A DNA stretch of 34,315 nucleotides from Halovenus sp. (GTDB lineage Archaea; Halobacteriota; Halobacteria; Halobacteriales; Haloarculaceae): contig PUNZ01000200.1 of NCBI GenBank assembly GCA_003551945.1, positions 1 to 34,315 of the forward strand, written 5' to 3'. Shown here one piece after another: positions 19,109 to 27,469 of the stretch; within the stretch, counting starts at the first letter, position 1, and each line of letters opens with the position of its first letter. The notes below the pieces were generated by a model, which worked only from the letters and a program-made list of their open reading frames with translations, ran no database searches and had not been told where the DNA came from. A program made the position numbers and the translations under genes.

Positions 19109-19786
19109 ATGGATATTCCAGGCCTGTCCGTCGTTTTTCTGGCCGGGATTGCGACGATTTTAACGCCATGTTGTCTGCCGTTGTTGCCGCCACTGCTTGC
19201 TGGGAGTGTGGGCCATCGGTTGCGGCCGCTTGCTATCGTGACGGGGAGCCTGACTTCCTTTACGGCGCTTGGGCTGCTCGTTGGGACGCTCACTGCATTT
19301 TCGCCCGACGCCCTCCGTACGCCGGCGTTTCTCGTCATTATCGCGTTCGGCGCAATCATGGTCGATGAGGACCTCCACCGGCTCTACTCGACGTACTCCT
19401 CGAAGCTCGCCGGGCGCGCGACGGTGCGGGTGACCGCCTTGGATGAGCAGCGTCACCCACTCCTTTCAGCGTTCGTTCTCGGGCTTGCCCTTGGCCTCAT
19501 CTGGCTGCCGTGTGTCGGGCCAGTCCTTGGCGCGGTCCTGGCCTATGCTGCGGCTGGCGGTGGGACGGCGGACAGTGGGCTGTTGCTGTTTACCTACGGC
19601 GTTGGGTTTGCCATGCCACTGCTTGGCGTTGCCTACGGCGCAAAGGTGGCTGGAAAGCCGTTACAAGAACGCGTGACAGCACTCAATCGGCCGGATGTCA
19701 TTCGGCGAGTTATCGGCATTGTCCTGTTGCTTAGCGGGGTTGCGTTGCTCTTTGATTTGGACCGCCTGATGCTGTCGTTACTTTAA
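19109..19786 (+). CDS. ccdA: CcdA/DsbD-TM family cytochrome c biogenesis protein
   Basis: TPCCLPLLPPLLAG and LIWLPCVGPVLGAVLAYAA Cys-Pro TM motifs; ATG at 19109. Confidence 0.85.
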   Translation: MDIPGLSVVFLAGIATILTPCCLPLLPPLLAGSVGHRLRPLAIVTGSLTSFTALGLLVGTLTAFSPDALRTPAFLVIIAFGAIMVDEDLHRLYSTYSSKLAGRATVRVTALDEQRHPLLSAFVLGLALGLIWLPCVGPVLGAVLAYAAAGGGTADSGLLLFTYGVGFAMPLLGVAYGAKVAGKPLQERVTALNRPDVIRRVIGIVLLLSGVALLFDLDRLMLSLL

Positions 19787-19802
19787 GCGACACACGGGAG
19801 AA

Positions 19803-20330
19803 CTATACCGTGGTGAACTCAGAAACTGTGCCATCATCGTCGAAGGTGTACACCTGCAACGGGTCGCCAGGCTCACCCATCCCTGGCGAGTCAGCAGGCA
19901 TGCCTGGAATAGCAATACCTGCAACAGAGAGTTCCTCTTCGAACAACTGCTCGATAGCTTCGAGTGGGACATGTCCCTCTACGAGAAACTCATCAACAAC
20001 TAACGTGTGACAGCTTCGGATATCATCGGGGACACCGAGTTCCGTCTTTTTTTCCGGCAAGTCTGCAGTCCGCTCGACGGTGACATCAAAATCGTGCAGC
20101 GCGAGGTAGGCCACATAGTCCTCACAGCAGCCACAACTTGGGTCATGATACTGTGTAATGGATGAAACGGGAAGTGAGCCATCCCACGACCACGTTTCAA
20201 TCGGCGTATCGGCATCCGGAACATCATCTTCGGTTTCAGGTACCGATTCATCGTCGCCGCCGAGACAACCAGCCATCCCGACAGCGAGCGCTCCCGAACC
20301 AAGACAGAACTGCCGGCGAGTTGGCCTCAT
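19803..20330 (-). CDS. DUF411 family protein, Tat lipoprotein
   Basis: YHDPSCGCCEDYVAYL, SCHTLVVDEFLVEGHVP, GIAIPGMPADSPGM; TRRQFCLGSGALAVGMAGC signal. Confidence 0.88.
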   Translation of the reverse strand: MRPTRRQFCLGSGALAVGMAGCLGGDDESVPETEDDVPDADTPIETWSWDGSLPVSSITQYHDPSCGCCEDYVAYLALHDFDVTVERTADLPEKKTELGVPDDIRSCHTLVVDEFLVEGHVPLEAIEQLFEEELSVAGIAIPGMPADSPGMGEPGDPLQVYTFDDDGTVSEFTTV

Positions 20331-20469
20331 GATGGTTACAGTTCGAAGTACGCACTCAAATACCGCTCGCCAGTTCTAACGGAATGGGAACAACGAGACA
20401 ATCAGAACGATTCTTACGTTGTGAAGACAGGCGAAGCCTTGATACGTTCAAATCTGATACGTATCGATA

Positions 20470-20940
20470 ATGGAACGCCGAACCAAGCTCCTGTTTGGTA
20501 GCGTCTTCGTCGTGGTTCTCTTAGCTGTTCTTGCGACGACGACGATGGGCTCTTCAGCAGAGTTTGTCACCCCGGAAGACCTCGAAGGCGACAGCCAATA
20601 CGAAGGAGAGGTCGTCCAGCTCGAGGGGATTGTCGTTGATTTGGACGATGAGGACGGTATCGAATTCGACGTCACTGACGGAAACTACACGGTTGCCGTC
20701 GCCTACGATGGGGAGAAACCTGAGACGTTATCCGAAGGCCGGGAAGCCGTTGCTGAAGGCCACTTCAACGGTGACGCGGTCACTGCTGAGGACCTGACCA
20801 TCCGTGCGCATGAAGGAGAAGACGGCCACCCTGGAGATGATGAAGATGGCCCAGCGTACGATGACGACTATGACTATGATGGTGACGAATACGACTACGA
20901 TGAGGACTACGGAGACGAGACGAACAACGAGAGCGCCTAA
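20470..20940 (+). CDS. ccmE: CcmE-like heme chaperone with Tyr/Asp-rich tail
   Basis: N-terminal TM, EGEVVQLEGIV, GREAVAEGHFNGDAVTAEDLTIRAHEGED alignable by eye to CcmE ...LAKHDENY. Confidence 0.78.
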   Translation: MERRTKLLFGSVFVVVLLAVLATTTMGSSAEFVTPEDLEGDSQYEGEVVQLEGIVVDLDDEDGIEFDVTDGNYTVAVAYDGEKPETLSEGREAVAEGHFNGDAVTAEDLTIRAHEGEDGHPGDDEDGPAYDDDYDYDGDEYDYDEDYGDETNNESA

Positions 20941-20996
20941 GACAGCGTATTACGGTGGCGCGTGAACCGAGCGACCCGGCGAGATAATTAAGAGAG

Positions 20997-22496
20997 ATGA
21001 AACGAGCATTCCTCACTAACGTAATTGCTGTACTTGCCATCGGCGTCTCGACAGTTGCAACGTCGTTTGCGCTGTTTGCAACCTCCGAACGGTTTCTTGT
21101 ATCATCGTTCAACTTTGTTGCACTGGAAATTCTGCCGAGTGAGTTCGTCTCGACGGTGATTCAGGAGTTCGGTAACGACGCTCTCTGGCTGAGCATGGTC
21201 TTTACGGGGTTTGTGCTCTCGGTACTGCTCGGTGCTATCGGACTCGGGAGTTACCGATTGGTCGGGCGTGTACTCTCGGTGTATGAACGCGAAGTAGGTG
21301 TCGCTGTTGCGACTGTGTTGTTGTTCGTTGTTGCCGCGGTTGTCGTCGGCGATATCGTCTCAGCAATTGCCCCCGCGCTCGTCGGAGGGCTTGCTGTGCT
21401 GGTCGTCGAAGACCTCCCCGGAATCACCGAGGAACCACTGGACGCCGAGCGTCGGACGACAGTCCAAGTGCTCGGTGGGATTGCGGCATTCAATATTCTC
21501 GCACACGTTGTCGGCTTCATCCGACGTGAACAGACACAGGCAACTGAGCAAGCCCTGCAAGCCGGAGCAGTCCGTCGGGAAGCGGAGTCACTGGTCAACG
21601 ACGCCAACGAAAAATCACTTGCAGCGGAGAATCTGAAGCCGCTTATCTCCGAGATTGGCGTCTTCTATACAGTCGATATCAATCCGGAGCCGCCACAGCT
21701 CAATGCGAACGAGTGGACACTCTCGGTGACGGGAGCAGTCGACGAAGAAGCGAGTTTCGACTACAACGATATCCAAGGTCAGGAAATTGTCCACGAGCAC
21801 AAAGCAATCAGGTGTCTGAGCGACGATATTGACGGCGACCTGCTCGACAACGCAGTCTGGACCGGCTGTCGAGTTGGCGACCTATTGGATGATGTCGAAC
21901 TGCAAGGCGATTATGCGATGATGTACGGTGCAGATGAGTACTACTACTCGATTGCAGTCGACGAACTCAAAGACTGCACCCTTGCGTTCGGAATGAATGG
22001 GTTCGAACTGCCACCAGAGCATGGCTATCCCGCTCGGTTGCTCGTTCCAAATCGCTGGGGCAAGCTGCATATGAAGTGGCTCGTTGAGATTGAAATTATC
22101 GACGCCGAGGATGGAGGCTACTGGGAGGACCGCGGCTGGGACGGGATGGGCGAGGTCAACGCGGTGACAAAGCTTGACCAGATTAACCGACTTGGAGGCG
22201 GGACAATTCAGGTTGTTGGACACGCGTATGCCGGTTCCCGTGGCGTTGATACCGTCGAAGTGTCGCTCGATGGTGGTGACTCGTGGGAAGATGCGATGCT
22301 CAGCGAGCAGTTGCCCGACCCCGATACCCTCCGCCAGTGGGTCTATGAGATTCAGCCTGACGAACACGACGAGAGTTCCTTCGAGTTCCGCGCCCGGCTT
22401 GTCGATGGCGAAGGAACGACACAGACCGAAGAGCAATCCGGCCCGCATCCTGATGGTGCAACTGGCTGGATAGAGCGTTCAATTTCGGCGAATTAG
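20997..22496 (+). CDS. Sulfite-oxidase-type molybdopterin domain fused to N-terminal polytopic membrane domain
   Basis: FYTVDINPEPPQLNANEWTLSVTG, HKAIRCLSDDIDG (Mo-ligating Cys region), PARLLVPNRWGKLHMKWLVEIEI; C-terminal dimerization-like VEVSLDGGDSW; several N-terminal TM helices. Confidence 0.88.
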   Translation: MKRAFLTNVIAVLAIGVSTVATSFALFATSERFLVSSFNFVALEILPSEFVSTVIQEFGNDALWLSMVFTGFVLSVLLGAIGLGSYRLVGRVLSVYEREVGVAVATVLLFVVAAVVVGDIVSAIAPALVGGLAVLVVEDLPGITEEPLDAERRTTVQVLGGIAAFNILAHVVGFIRREQTQATEQALQAGAVRREAESLVNDANEKSLAAENLKPLISEIGVFYTVDINPEPPQLNANEWTLSVTGAVDEEASFDYNDIQGQEIVHEHKAIRCLSDDIDGDLLDNAVWTGCRVGDLLDDVELQGDYAMMYGADEYYYSIAVDELKDCTLAFGMNGFELPPEHGYPARLLVPNRWGKLHMKWLVEIEIIDAEDGGYWEDRGWDGMGEVNAVTKLDQINRLGGGTIQVVGHAYAGSRGVDTVEVSLDGGDSWEDAMLSEQLPDPDTLRQWVYEIQPDEHDESSFEFRARLVDGEGTTQTEEQSGPHPDGATGWIERSISAN

Positions 22497-22615
22497 CGTC
22501 GCTTACTCCACCGTCTGAAAGAACAACAAAGTCGACACCCTCCCCCTCTTCGACGGTATCAATCCGCTCTGGCGGAAGTTCTGCCTCAGAGCCAGTGAGC
22601 TAGCTCGCGCTACCA

Positions 22616-22822
22616 TCAGTCCGTCGTCGCCTGTTCATGCGTGTGGTGATAAAACCGAATGTGAGCCGTATTATCCACTGTATGCGGCTCGAAGCAGACC
22701 CGCCGGTACCGGTCATTTGACTGGAGGCCGACCATCAATCCTGAGGCGTGCTCAGTCACGGAATCGTACGGTGCCTCACAGACCGGACAAACAGCGGGTT
22801 GATTTGATGGGATAAACGGCAT
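22616..22822 (-). CDS. Small CPxC zinc-finger-like protein
   Basis: 68 aa; PAVCPVCEAPYDSV plus YRRVC/HTHE. Confidence 0.5.
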   Translation of the reverse strand: MPFIPSNQPAVCPVCEAPYDSVTEHASGLMVGLQSNDRYRRVCFEPHTVDNTAHIRFYHHTHEQATTD

Positions 22823-22923
22823 GGGACATCGTGAACGAAGCTGAAAGCGCGAAGACGGCTAACAGCTACTCGGTTGTCTAGGCATCAGTTCCACAAAAAC
22901 AAATAGATACCCTCGCTTGTGTG

Positions 22924-22985
22924 GACCAAACTCCACGGTTCAAACCCGCGTGGCTTTCGCTGCTCACTATGGTTCGCAGCAAAAA
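22924..22985. repeat. Partial copy of tRNA-Cys-associated repeat (right half)
   Basis: ggttcaaacccgcgtggctttcgctgctcact resembles unit 2 right half ggttcaaaccggcgtacctttcgctcctcact. Confidence 0.6.
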
Positions 22986-23085
22986 GCCAGGGGCCGCATA
23001 TTGAACCACCAGAACTTCGTTCCCTCGTTCTGTCATTCAAATCCGGCCTATCGGCTTTTCGTCCTCGTTATACTCAGACAGAAAA
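22986..23085 (-). repeat. tRNA-Cys 3'-end-derived repeat, unit 1
   Basis: Begins gccaggggccgcatattgaacc; hairpin CAGAAC-11 nt-GTTCTG; GGCCG/CCGGCC outer arms. Confidence 0.8.
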
Positions 23086-23185
23086 GCCAGGGGCCGCATA
23101 TTGAACCAGAGGAAGACTCACTGCGTTCGTCTTCCAGGGTTCAAACCGGCGTACCTTTCGCTCCTCACTTTTGTTCGTCGCAGAA
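23086..23185 (-). repeat. tRNA-Cys 3'-end-derived repeat, unit 2
   Basis: Begins with the identical gccaggggccgcatattgaacca; hairpin GGAAGAC-11 nt-GTCTTCC flanked by TTGAACC/GGTTCAA. Confidence 0.8.
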
Positions 23186-23262
23186 AGCCAGGGGCCGGAT
23201 TTGAACCGGCGGGGGTTCCGCTCTGCAGGCGGATGCGTTGGGCCGGACTCTGCCACCCTGGC
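23186..23262 (-). tRNA. tRNA-Cys (GCA)
   Basis: Reverse strand GCCAGGG...CCGC-CTGCAGA-GCGG...GCCGGTTCAAATCCGGC-CCCTGGC-T; anticodon GCA, U73 discriminator. Confidence 0.93.
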
Positions 23263-23316
23263 GCATTCGAATTTACTTGATTTTGACGCTTAAGCATAGC
23301 GATATGCAGCGGCCGA

Positions 23317-24783
23317 CTACTCAGCAAGCTGCGCGCCGACGATGTCGTCGGCTTTTTCGATAAATTCCTGCTCCCGTCCAGCCGGAATTGTCGCTCCTGC
23401 CGCCACGTCGTGACCACCGCCATCGCCGCCGAGCGCCCGTGAAGCCTCGCCAACGACGACCGACAGGTCAAGCCCGCTGCCCACTAACCGGCCAGTCCCA
23501 CGTGCGGAGACCTTGGTCTCCTCGTCGTTTTTCCGAGCGAACGCAACGATTGGTCTGTCCGGATCAACACCCTCCACGCCGAGTGCCATCCCCGCGACGA
23601 TGCCGACGATGGTTTCTCGAATCTCCTCGCCCGCATCGAACCACTGGATATACTCGCCGCGTTCGACGCCACGTGATTTGACCTGTTGCAACCCCTCAGA
23701 GAGATTCCGTCGATGATTGTCAAGCAGTCGGCGGGCCCGCTCAAGCGCCTCGTTACGGTCACCGAGACAGACCGCCAAGCCGACATCCGCACGCTCATAT
23801 CGAGCGGTTGCGTTGAGCAGCGTCGAGAACTCGCTGGCATCGCGGAGTTCCGTCCCCTCTTGTTCGGCCGCAAGCGTGTAGGTCGTTCCGACAAGTTGCT
23901 GTGCTTTGTCCGCCGGAACACCTTTTCTGAGCGCGTGCTGGAGGAGTTCGCTAACAAGGACCTGCTTTTCATCATCAGAGAGGTCGACCCACCGCCGCCA
24001 CCCTGAGTCACTCGTGAAGTCGACCGACAAGCCATCGAGAAACGAAATCGCGCCGTTCTGGTCATTTGAGATGCCGGGGATTCGGACCTCGCTTGCATAT
24101 TCGAGCAGTTTTGGAAGCGGGCGGGTTTGTTTGCCATAGAAAGTGATATCCGTCGTTTCGTTCACAACGCCCGCCTCCACACCCTCCTCGACGATGCCGC
24201 GGTTTGCGCCGGTCAGTTCGCCCTGTGTAGTCTGCATGTCGCCGACTGCGCCGACGACGGCAAGCGCTGCCAAGTCTCGGTTGTCAGCATCGATTTCGTC
24301 CGTCGCTGTGATGCCAGCGGCCGTTGCCTCGGTCCTGCTGTCTGCAACCTCTGCGAGCGCACGCGCGAGCACGTAACTCGCACCAGCCCCGGACAACTCG
24401 GATGCACCGTCGATACCAAAGAGGAGCGGGTTCAGGTGGAATTCGGTCTCTGCATCCGCCGGTTGGTGGTGGTCCGCGATAACAGGCGTAAAGTCGCCTG
24501 CCCGTTCGTGCTCGGCGATAACGTCGAGTTGACCGCTTCCAAAGTCAGTGAATAAAACCGTCTCATACTCGCAGGCAGCAATCGAAGCGATTTCCGTCGC
24601 GTCGAGTTGCTTTTTGAAGACGACCTCGTGTGGGATAGCCGCACGGGCGAGCGCCGTCGAGGCAATGGCGGCGCTGGTCAGCCCGTCGGCGTCGATATGC
24701 GAAGCAAGCAAGACTGAATCCGCCGCACAGAGCCGGCGAGCGCAGGCATCCGCCCGGTCAGTGAGGTCGGGTACTGGTCCCAT
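23317..24783 (-). CDS. DHH-family phosphoesterase, archaeal RecJ-like
   Basis: LLASHIDADGLTSAAI, TDFGSGQLD, IADHHQP, C-terminal GGDGGGHDVAAGATIP (DHHA1). Confidence 0.88.
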   Translation of the reverse strand: MGPVPDLTDRADACARRLCAADSVLLASHIDADGLTSAAIASTALARAAIPHEVVFKKQLDATEIASIAACEYETVLFTDFGSGQLDVIAEHERAGDFTPVIADHHQPADAETEFHLNPLLFGIDGASELSGAGASYVLARALAEVADSRTEATAAGITATDEIDADNRDLAALAVVGAVGDMQTTQGELTGANRGIVEEGVEAGVVNETTDITFYGKQTRPLPKLLEYASEVRIPGISNDQNGAISFLDGLSVDFTSDSGWRRWVDLSDDEKQVLVSELLQHALRKGVPADKAQQLVGTTYTLAAEQEGTELRDASEFSTLLNATARYERADVGLAVCLGDRNEALERARRLLDNHRRNLSEGLQQVKSRGVERGEYIQWFDAGEEIRETIVGIVAGMALGVEGVDPDRPIVAFARKNDEETKVSARGTGRLVGSGLDLSVVVGEASRALGGDGGGHDVAAGATIPAGREQEFIEKADDIVGAQLAE

Positions 24784-24869
24784 CGGAAGGGAGTTGGTTC
24801 GCCTTCGGGCTTAAGATTGCGGTCGCGAGTCGACCACGAGAACAAGAAGAGAAAACAGAAATCCGACGC

Positions 24870-25595
24870 TCAGGAGAGTTCGGCAATCACTGCGTTTGCC
24901 AACTGCTCGAAGTCGGCATCCTCGGGAACCACATCTACATCGATACCGAACGCTTCAGCCGTTGCTTTGGTCGGCGCACCAATGACACCGACGACAGCCT
25001 CGTCAAGCCCCGAGAGCGCATCGGCTCGAATCCCACGCTCGTCCGCAGCCTCAATGAAGTGTTCGACCGTGAGCGAGGAGCTAAAGAGTACGCCATCAAG
25101 TCGCCCGGCGGCCGCCCGCTCCGTTGAGATACCGGAGCCATCCGGTCGAACAAGCCGGTAGAGAATTGTTTCGTGAATGTATGCACCGGCCGCCTCCAGC
25201 CCATCGAGCAACACCGGTGAGCCGTGGCTACTCCGGGCAATCTCGACGCGAGCGCCATCCACTTCGTCGGCAAGGCGTTCGACAAGACCGCTAGAGGTGT
25301 AGGTTTCGGGAACGATGTCGACCTCGTAGCCGGCTTCGGTGAGTAATGCAGCCGTCGTCTCACCGATTGCACAGACCGTGCCACCAAGCTCGGCGGAATC
25401 AGCCAAGAGGTCAACACCGGTCTTGCTCGTTAATACAGTGTAATCAGCATCGGTGCGTGGTTGGGTACCAGTTGCTTGGATTTCGAGCATCGGGTCAGAT
25501 AATGGCGTCCCGCCAAGCGATTCAATCAGGCGTGTCGCCTCGACAGCCCGTTTATCATCGGGTCGAAAGAAGGCAATCGTTGGAGTTGTACTCAT
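24870..25595 (-). CDS. hemD: Uroporphyrinogen-III synthase
   Basis: TIAFFRPDDKRAVEATRLIESLGG, VLTSKTGVDLLA, GVLFSSSLTVEHFIE, next to hemC. Confidence 0.88.
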   Translation of the reverse strand: MSTTPTIAFFRPDDKRAVEATRLIESLGGTPLSDPMLEIQATGTQPRTDADYTVLTSKTGVDLLADSAELGGTVCAIGETTAALLTEAGYEVDIVPETYTSSGLVERLADEVDGARVEIARSSHGSPVLLDGLEAAGAYIHETILYRLVRPDGSGISTERAAAGRLDGVLFSSSLTVEHFIEAADERGIRADALSGLDEAVVGVIGAPTKATAEAFGIDVDVVPEDADFEQLANAVIAELS

Positions 25596-25619
25596 TGCTA
25601 GTATGTGATTTCTCAACCA

Positions 25620-26726
25620 CTACTCACGTTTCGGTTCGTCCGGCTCTTCCCGGCGAGCCTGTTCGATGAGGTCTGCCGCACCGCGTTCGGCGAGGTCGTG
25701 AGCGAATTCTGCTGCGGCGTCGGCGTGAGACGCCACAGGGAGGTCCCGTGAGTCACGCACTTCTTCGGACCCATCACGCGAGAGGACACGAACGGTCGTT
25801 GCGACAACATCACCCTGGACGCTGGCGTGAATACCAACCGGGGCAACACAGCCGCCGCCAAGTTCCGCGAGAATCGTCCGTTCAGTCGTGATTTCGACGC
25901 GCGTCGGCGGATGGTTGAGTCTGCTGTGAATCAACTCGGCCGTTTCGCCATCAAGCGCGGTAACAGCAATTGCACCCTGTGCTGCGGCCGGGACGAACGA
26001 GTATGGCGGAAGGCGCTGGAAGTTGACCGCCGAGAGCAATCCGCTTCGTGCAAGGCCGGCCTCGGCCAGACAGATGGCATCGTATTCGGTCTCGACCTCA
26101 CGTTCAAGGGCCGCCTGTTCGTGCTCGGTCAGGCTCTCGAACCACTCCTCTGGCGAGCGCTCGAACGATTCATCCGGCGTGTCCTCGGAGCTTCCTTCTC
26201 GGTCGGCCTCAACTCGTCTATCGCGTTCGCGCTGGATGGACGGTGCAAGCAGTTTCTCGATACGTGTATCGACGTTTCCACGAAGGCCCTCGATGGTCAG
26301 GTCAGGCCGCTCGGCCTGCAGTTGTGCCCCTCGGCGGAGACTCGACGTTCCAACGACTGCACCCTCAGGAAGCTCCTCAAGGGATTTTCCGTCAGGCGTG
26401 ACAAGCACGTCACCGGCGGGGGCGCGTTCAGGCACGCCTGCAATGACCAACTCCTCGGGCTGTTCGGTCGGCATGTCCTTCATCGAGTGGACCGAGCCAT
26501 CAAGCTCGCCAGCAAGGACTTGTTCATCAAGGCTCCTCACAAAGGCACCTGTCGTGCCGAGTCGATGGATGAGTTCGTCGCGTATCTCATCCCCAGTCGT
26601 GTTTACCTCGACAAGCTCGACCGAGAGTCGGCGTGTTTGCAGGCGGTCTTTGACCATTCGTGCCTGCGTCAACGCCAGGTCAGACCCCCGCGTCGCCAGT
26701 CGAAGTGTCCGGTCGCGTGTACTCAT
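25620..26726 (-). CDS. hemC: Porphobilinogen deaminase (hydroxymethylbilane synthase)
   Basis: LRLATRGSDLALTQARMV, VHSMKDMPTEQP, VGTSSLRRGAQL, ELGGGCVAPVGIHA. Confidence 0.93.
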   Translation of the reverse strand: MSTRDRTLRLATRGSDLALTQARMVKDRLQTRRLSVELVEVNTTGDEIRDELIHRLGTTGAFVRSLDEQVLAGELDGSVHSMKDMPTEQPEELVIAGVPERAPAGDVLVTPDGKSLEELPEGAVVGTSSLRRGAQLQAERPDLTIEGLRGNVDTRIEKLLAPSIQRERDRRVEADREGSSEDTPDESFERSPEEWFESLTEHEQAALEREVETEYDAICLAEAGLARSGLLSAVNFQRLPPYSFVPAAAQGAIAVTALDGETAELIHSRLNHPPTRVEITTERTILAELGGGCVAPVGIHASVQGDVVATTVRVLSRDGSEEVRDSRDLPVASHADAAAEFAHDLAERGAADLIEQARREEPDEPKRE

Positions 26727-26800
26727 TGTTCCTCACTCCTCGGCCAGCGGTGAAAAGCACACGCTTCTTGAATCGGGTCATCGAATCAGAGAGCGAGTGG

Positions 26801-27286
26801 TCAGCGGTACAGACCGTGGGTTTCAGTGGGCTGTGAAACAGCCGAACCCGCGAGTACACCTTCGATGGCAGCGCACGCCTCTTCGAGCGGGTCGTGTGTC
26901 AGGATATATGTCGCCAGCGCGAACTCCGTCTCGCTCGCGCGCGTGAGTTCGAGTGCATCACACCGGGAAATCTCACCGCAAATCCAATCGTCGAGAATAT
27001 CCCGCGCAATCGGGCCAAGCGGAAAGACGGACTCACCGAGCAGATGGAGCGTTTTGGCGGCTGTCACTGGTGCAACGCCAGCCGCTCGGCCGGAAGCACC
27101 GACAGAGCCCCCAGCAGTGTAGCGTTCAAGAACCGTCGCGGCTTCCGAGGCAGTGCATGGCAACTCCGAGTCGAACGGCTCCAATCGCTCGGTCAGTGAT
27201 GCATCCGTCGTGTCAACCGTGGCAACTCCACGCTCATCTTGGTGGTCGGTGAGTTCAATCCCCGCCGCAATATCCGATAACCCCAT
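26801..27286 (-). CDS. Conserved haloarchaeal protein of unknown function
   Basis: About 161 aa upstream of hemCD; compact acidic sequence; ATG at 27286 (MGLSDIAAG). Confidence 0.6.
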   Translation of the reverse strand: MGLSDIAAGIELTDHQDERGVATVDTTDASLTERLEPFDSELPCTASEAATVLERYTAGGSVGASGRAAGVAPVTAAKTLHLLGESVFPLGPIARDILDDWICGEISRCDALELTRASETEFALATYILTHDPLEEACAAIEGVLAGSAVSQPTETHGLYR

Positions 27287-27355
27287 TACTCGCCTCTGAC
27301 CCCGCATCAGGTATAAACGTTTGTCATCGAAACCGACTGTTCAGCTGAAACGAGC

Positions 27356-27394
27356 GTGTCCGGACACTACCCACCTACCGGTAACCGGTAGGTG
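27356..27394. promoter_or_regulatory. Two adjacent perfect palindromes, candidate operators between divergent genes
   Basis: GTGTCCGGACAC (27356-27367) and CACCTACCGG-taa-CCGGTAGGTG (27372-27394). Confidence 0.55.
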
Positions 27395-27469
27395 TCATTT
27401 CGAGGTGTATGCAACACTTGCCGCATTCCGCTTCGACTTAAATACCCAATCGGAGACAAGGTCGACGTG

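Noticed and set aside
22500-22600. Minus-strand fragment LTGSEAELPPERIDTVEEGEGVDFVVLSDGGVSDA
   Set aside because: Protein-like but short, stop upstream, no start and no family recognised; at most a gene remnant
25827-26946. Two ~307-aa plus-strand ORFs (25827-26753 and 26023-26946) opposite hemC
   Set aside because: Shadow ORFs of hemC; Ser/Arg-rich, no recognisable motifs
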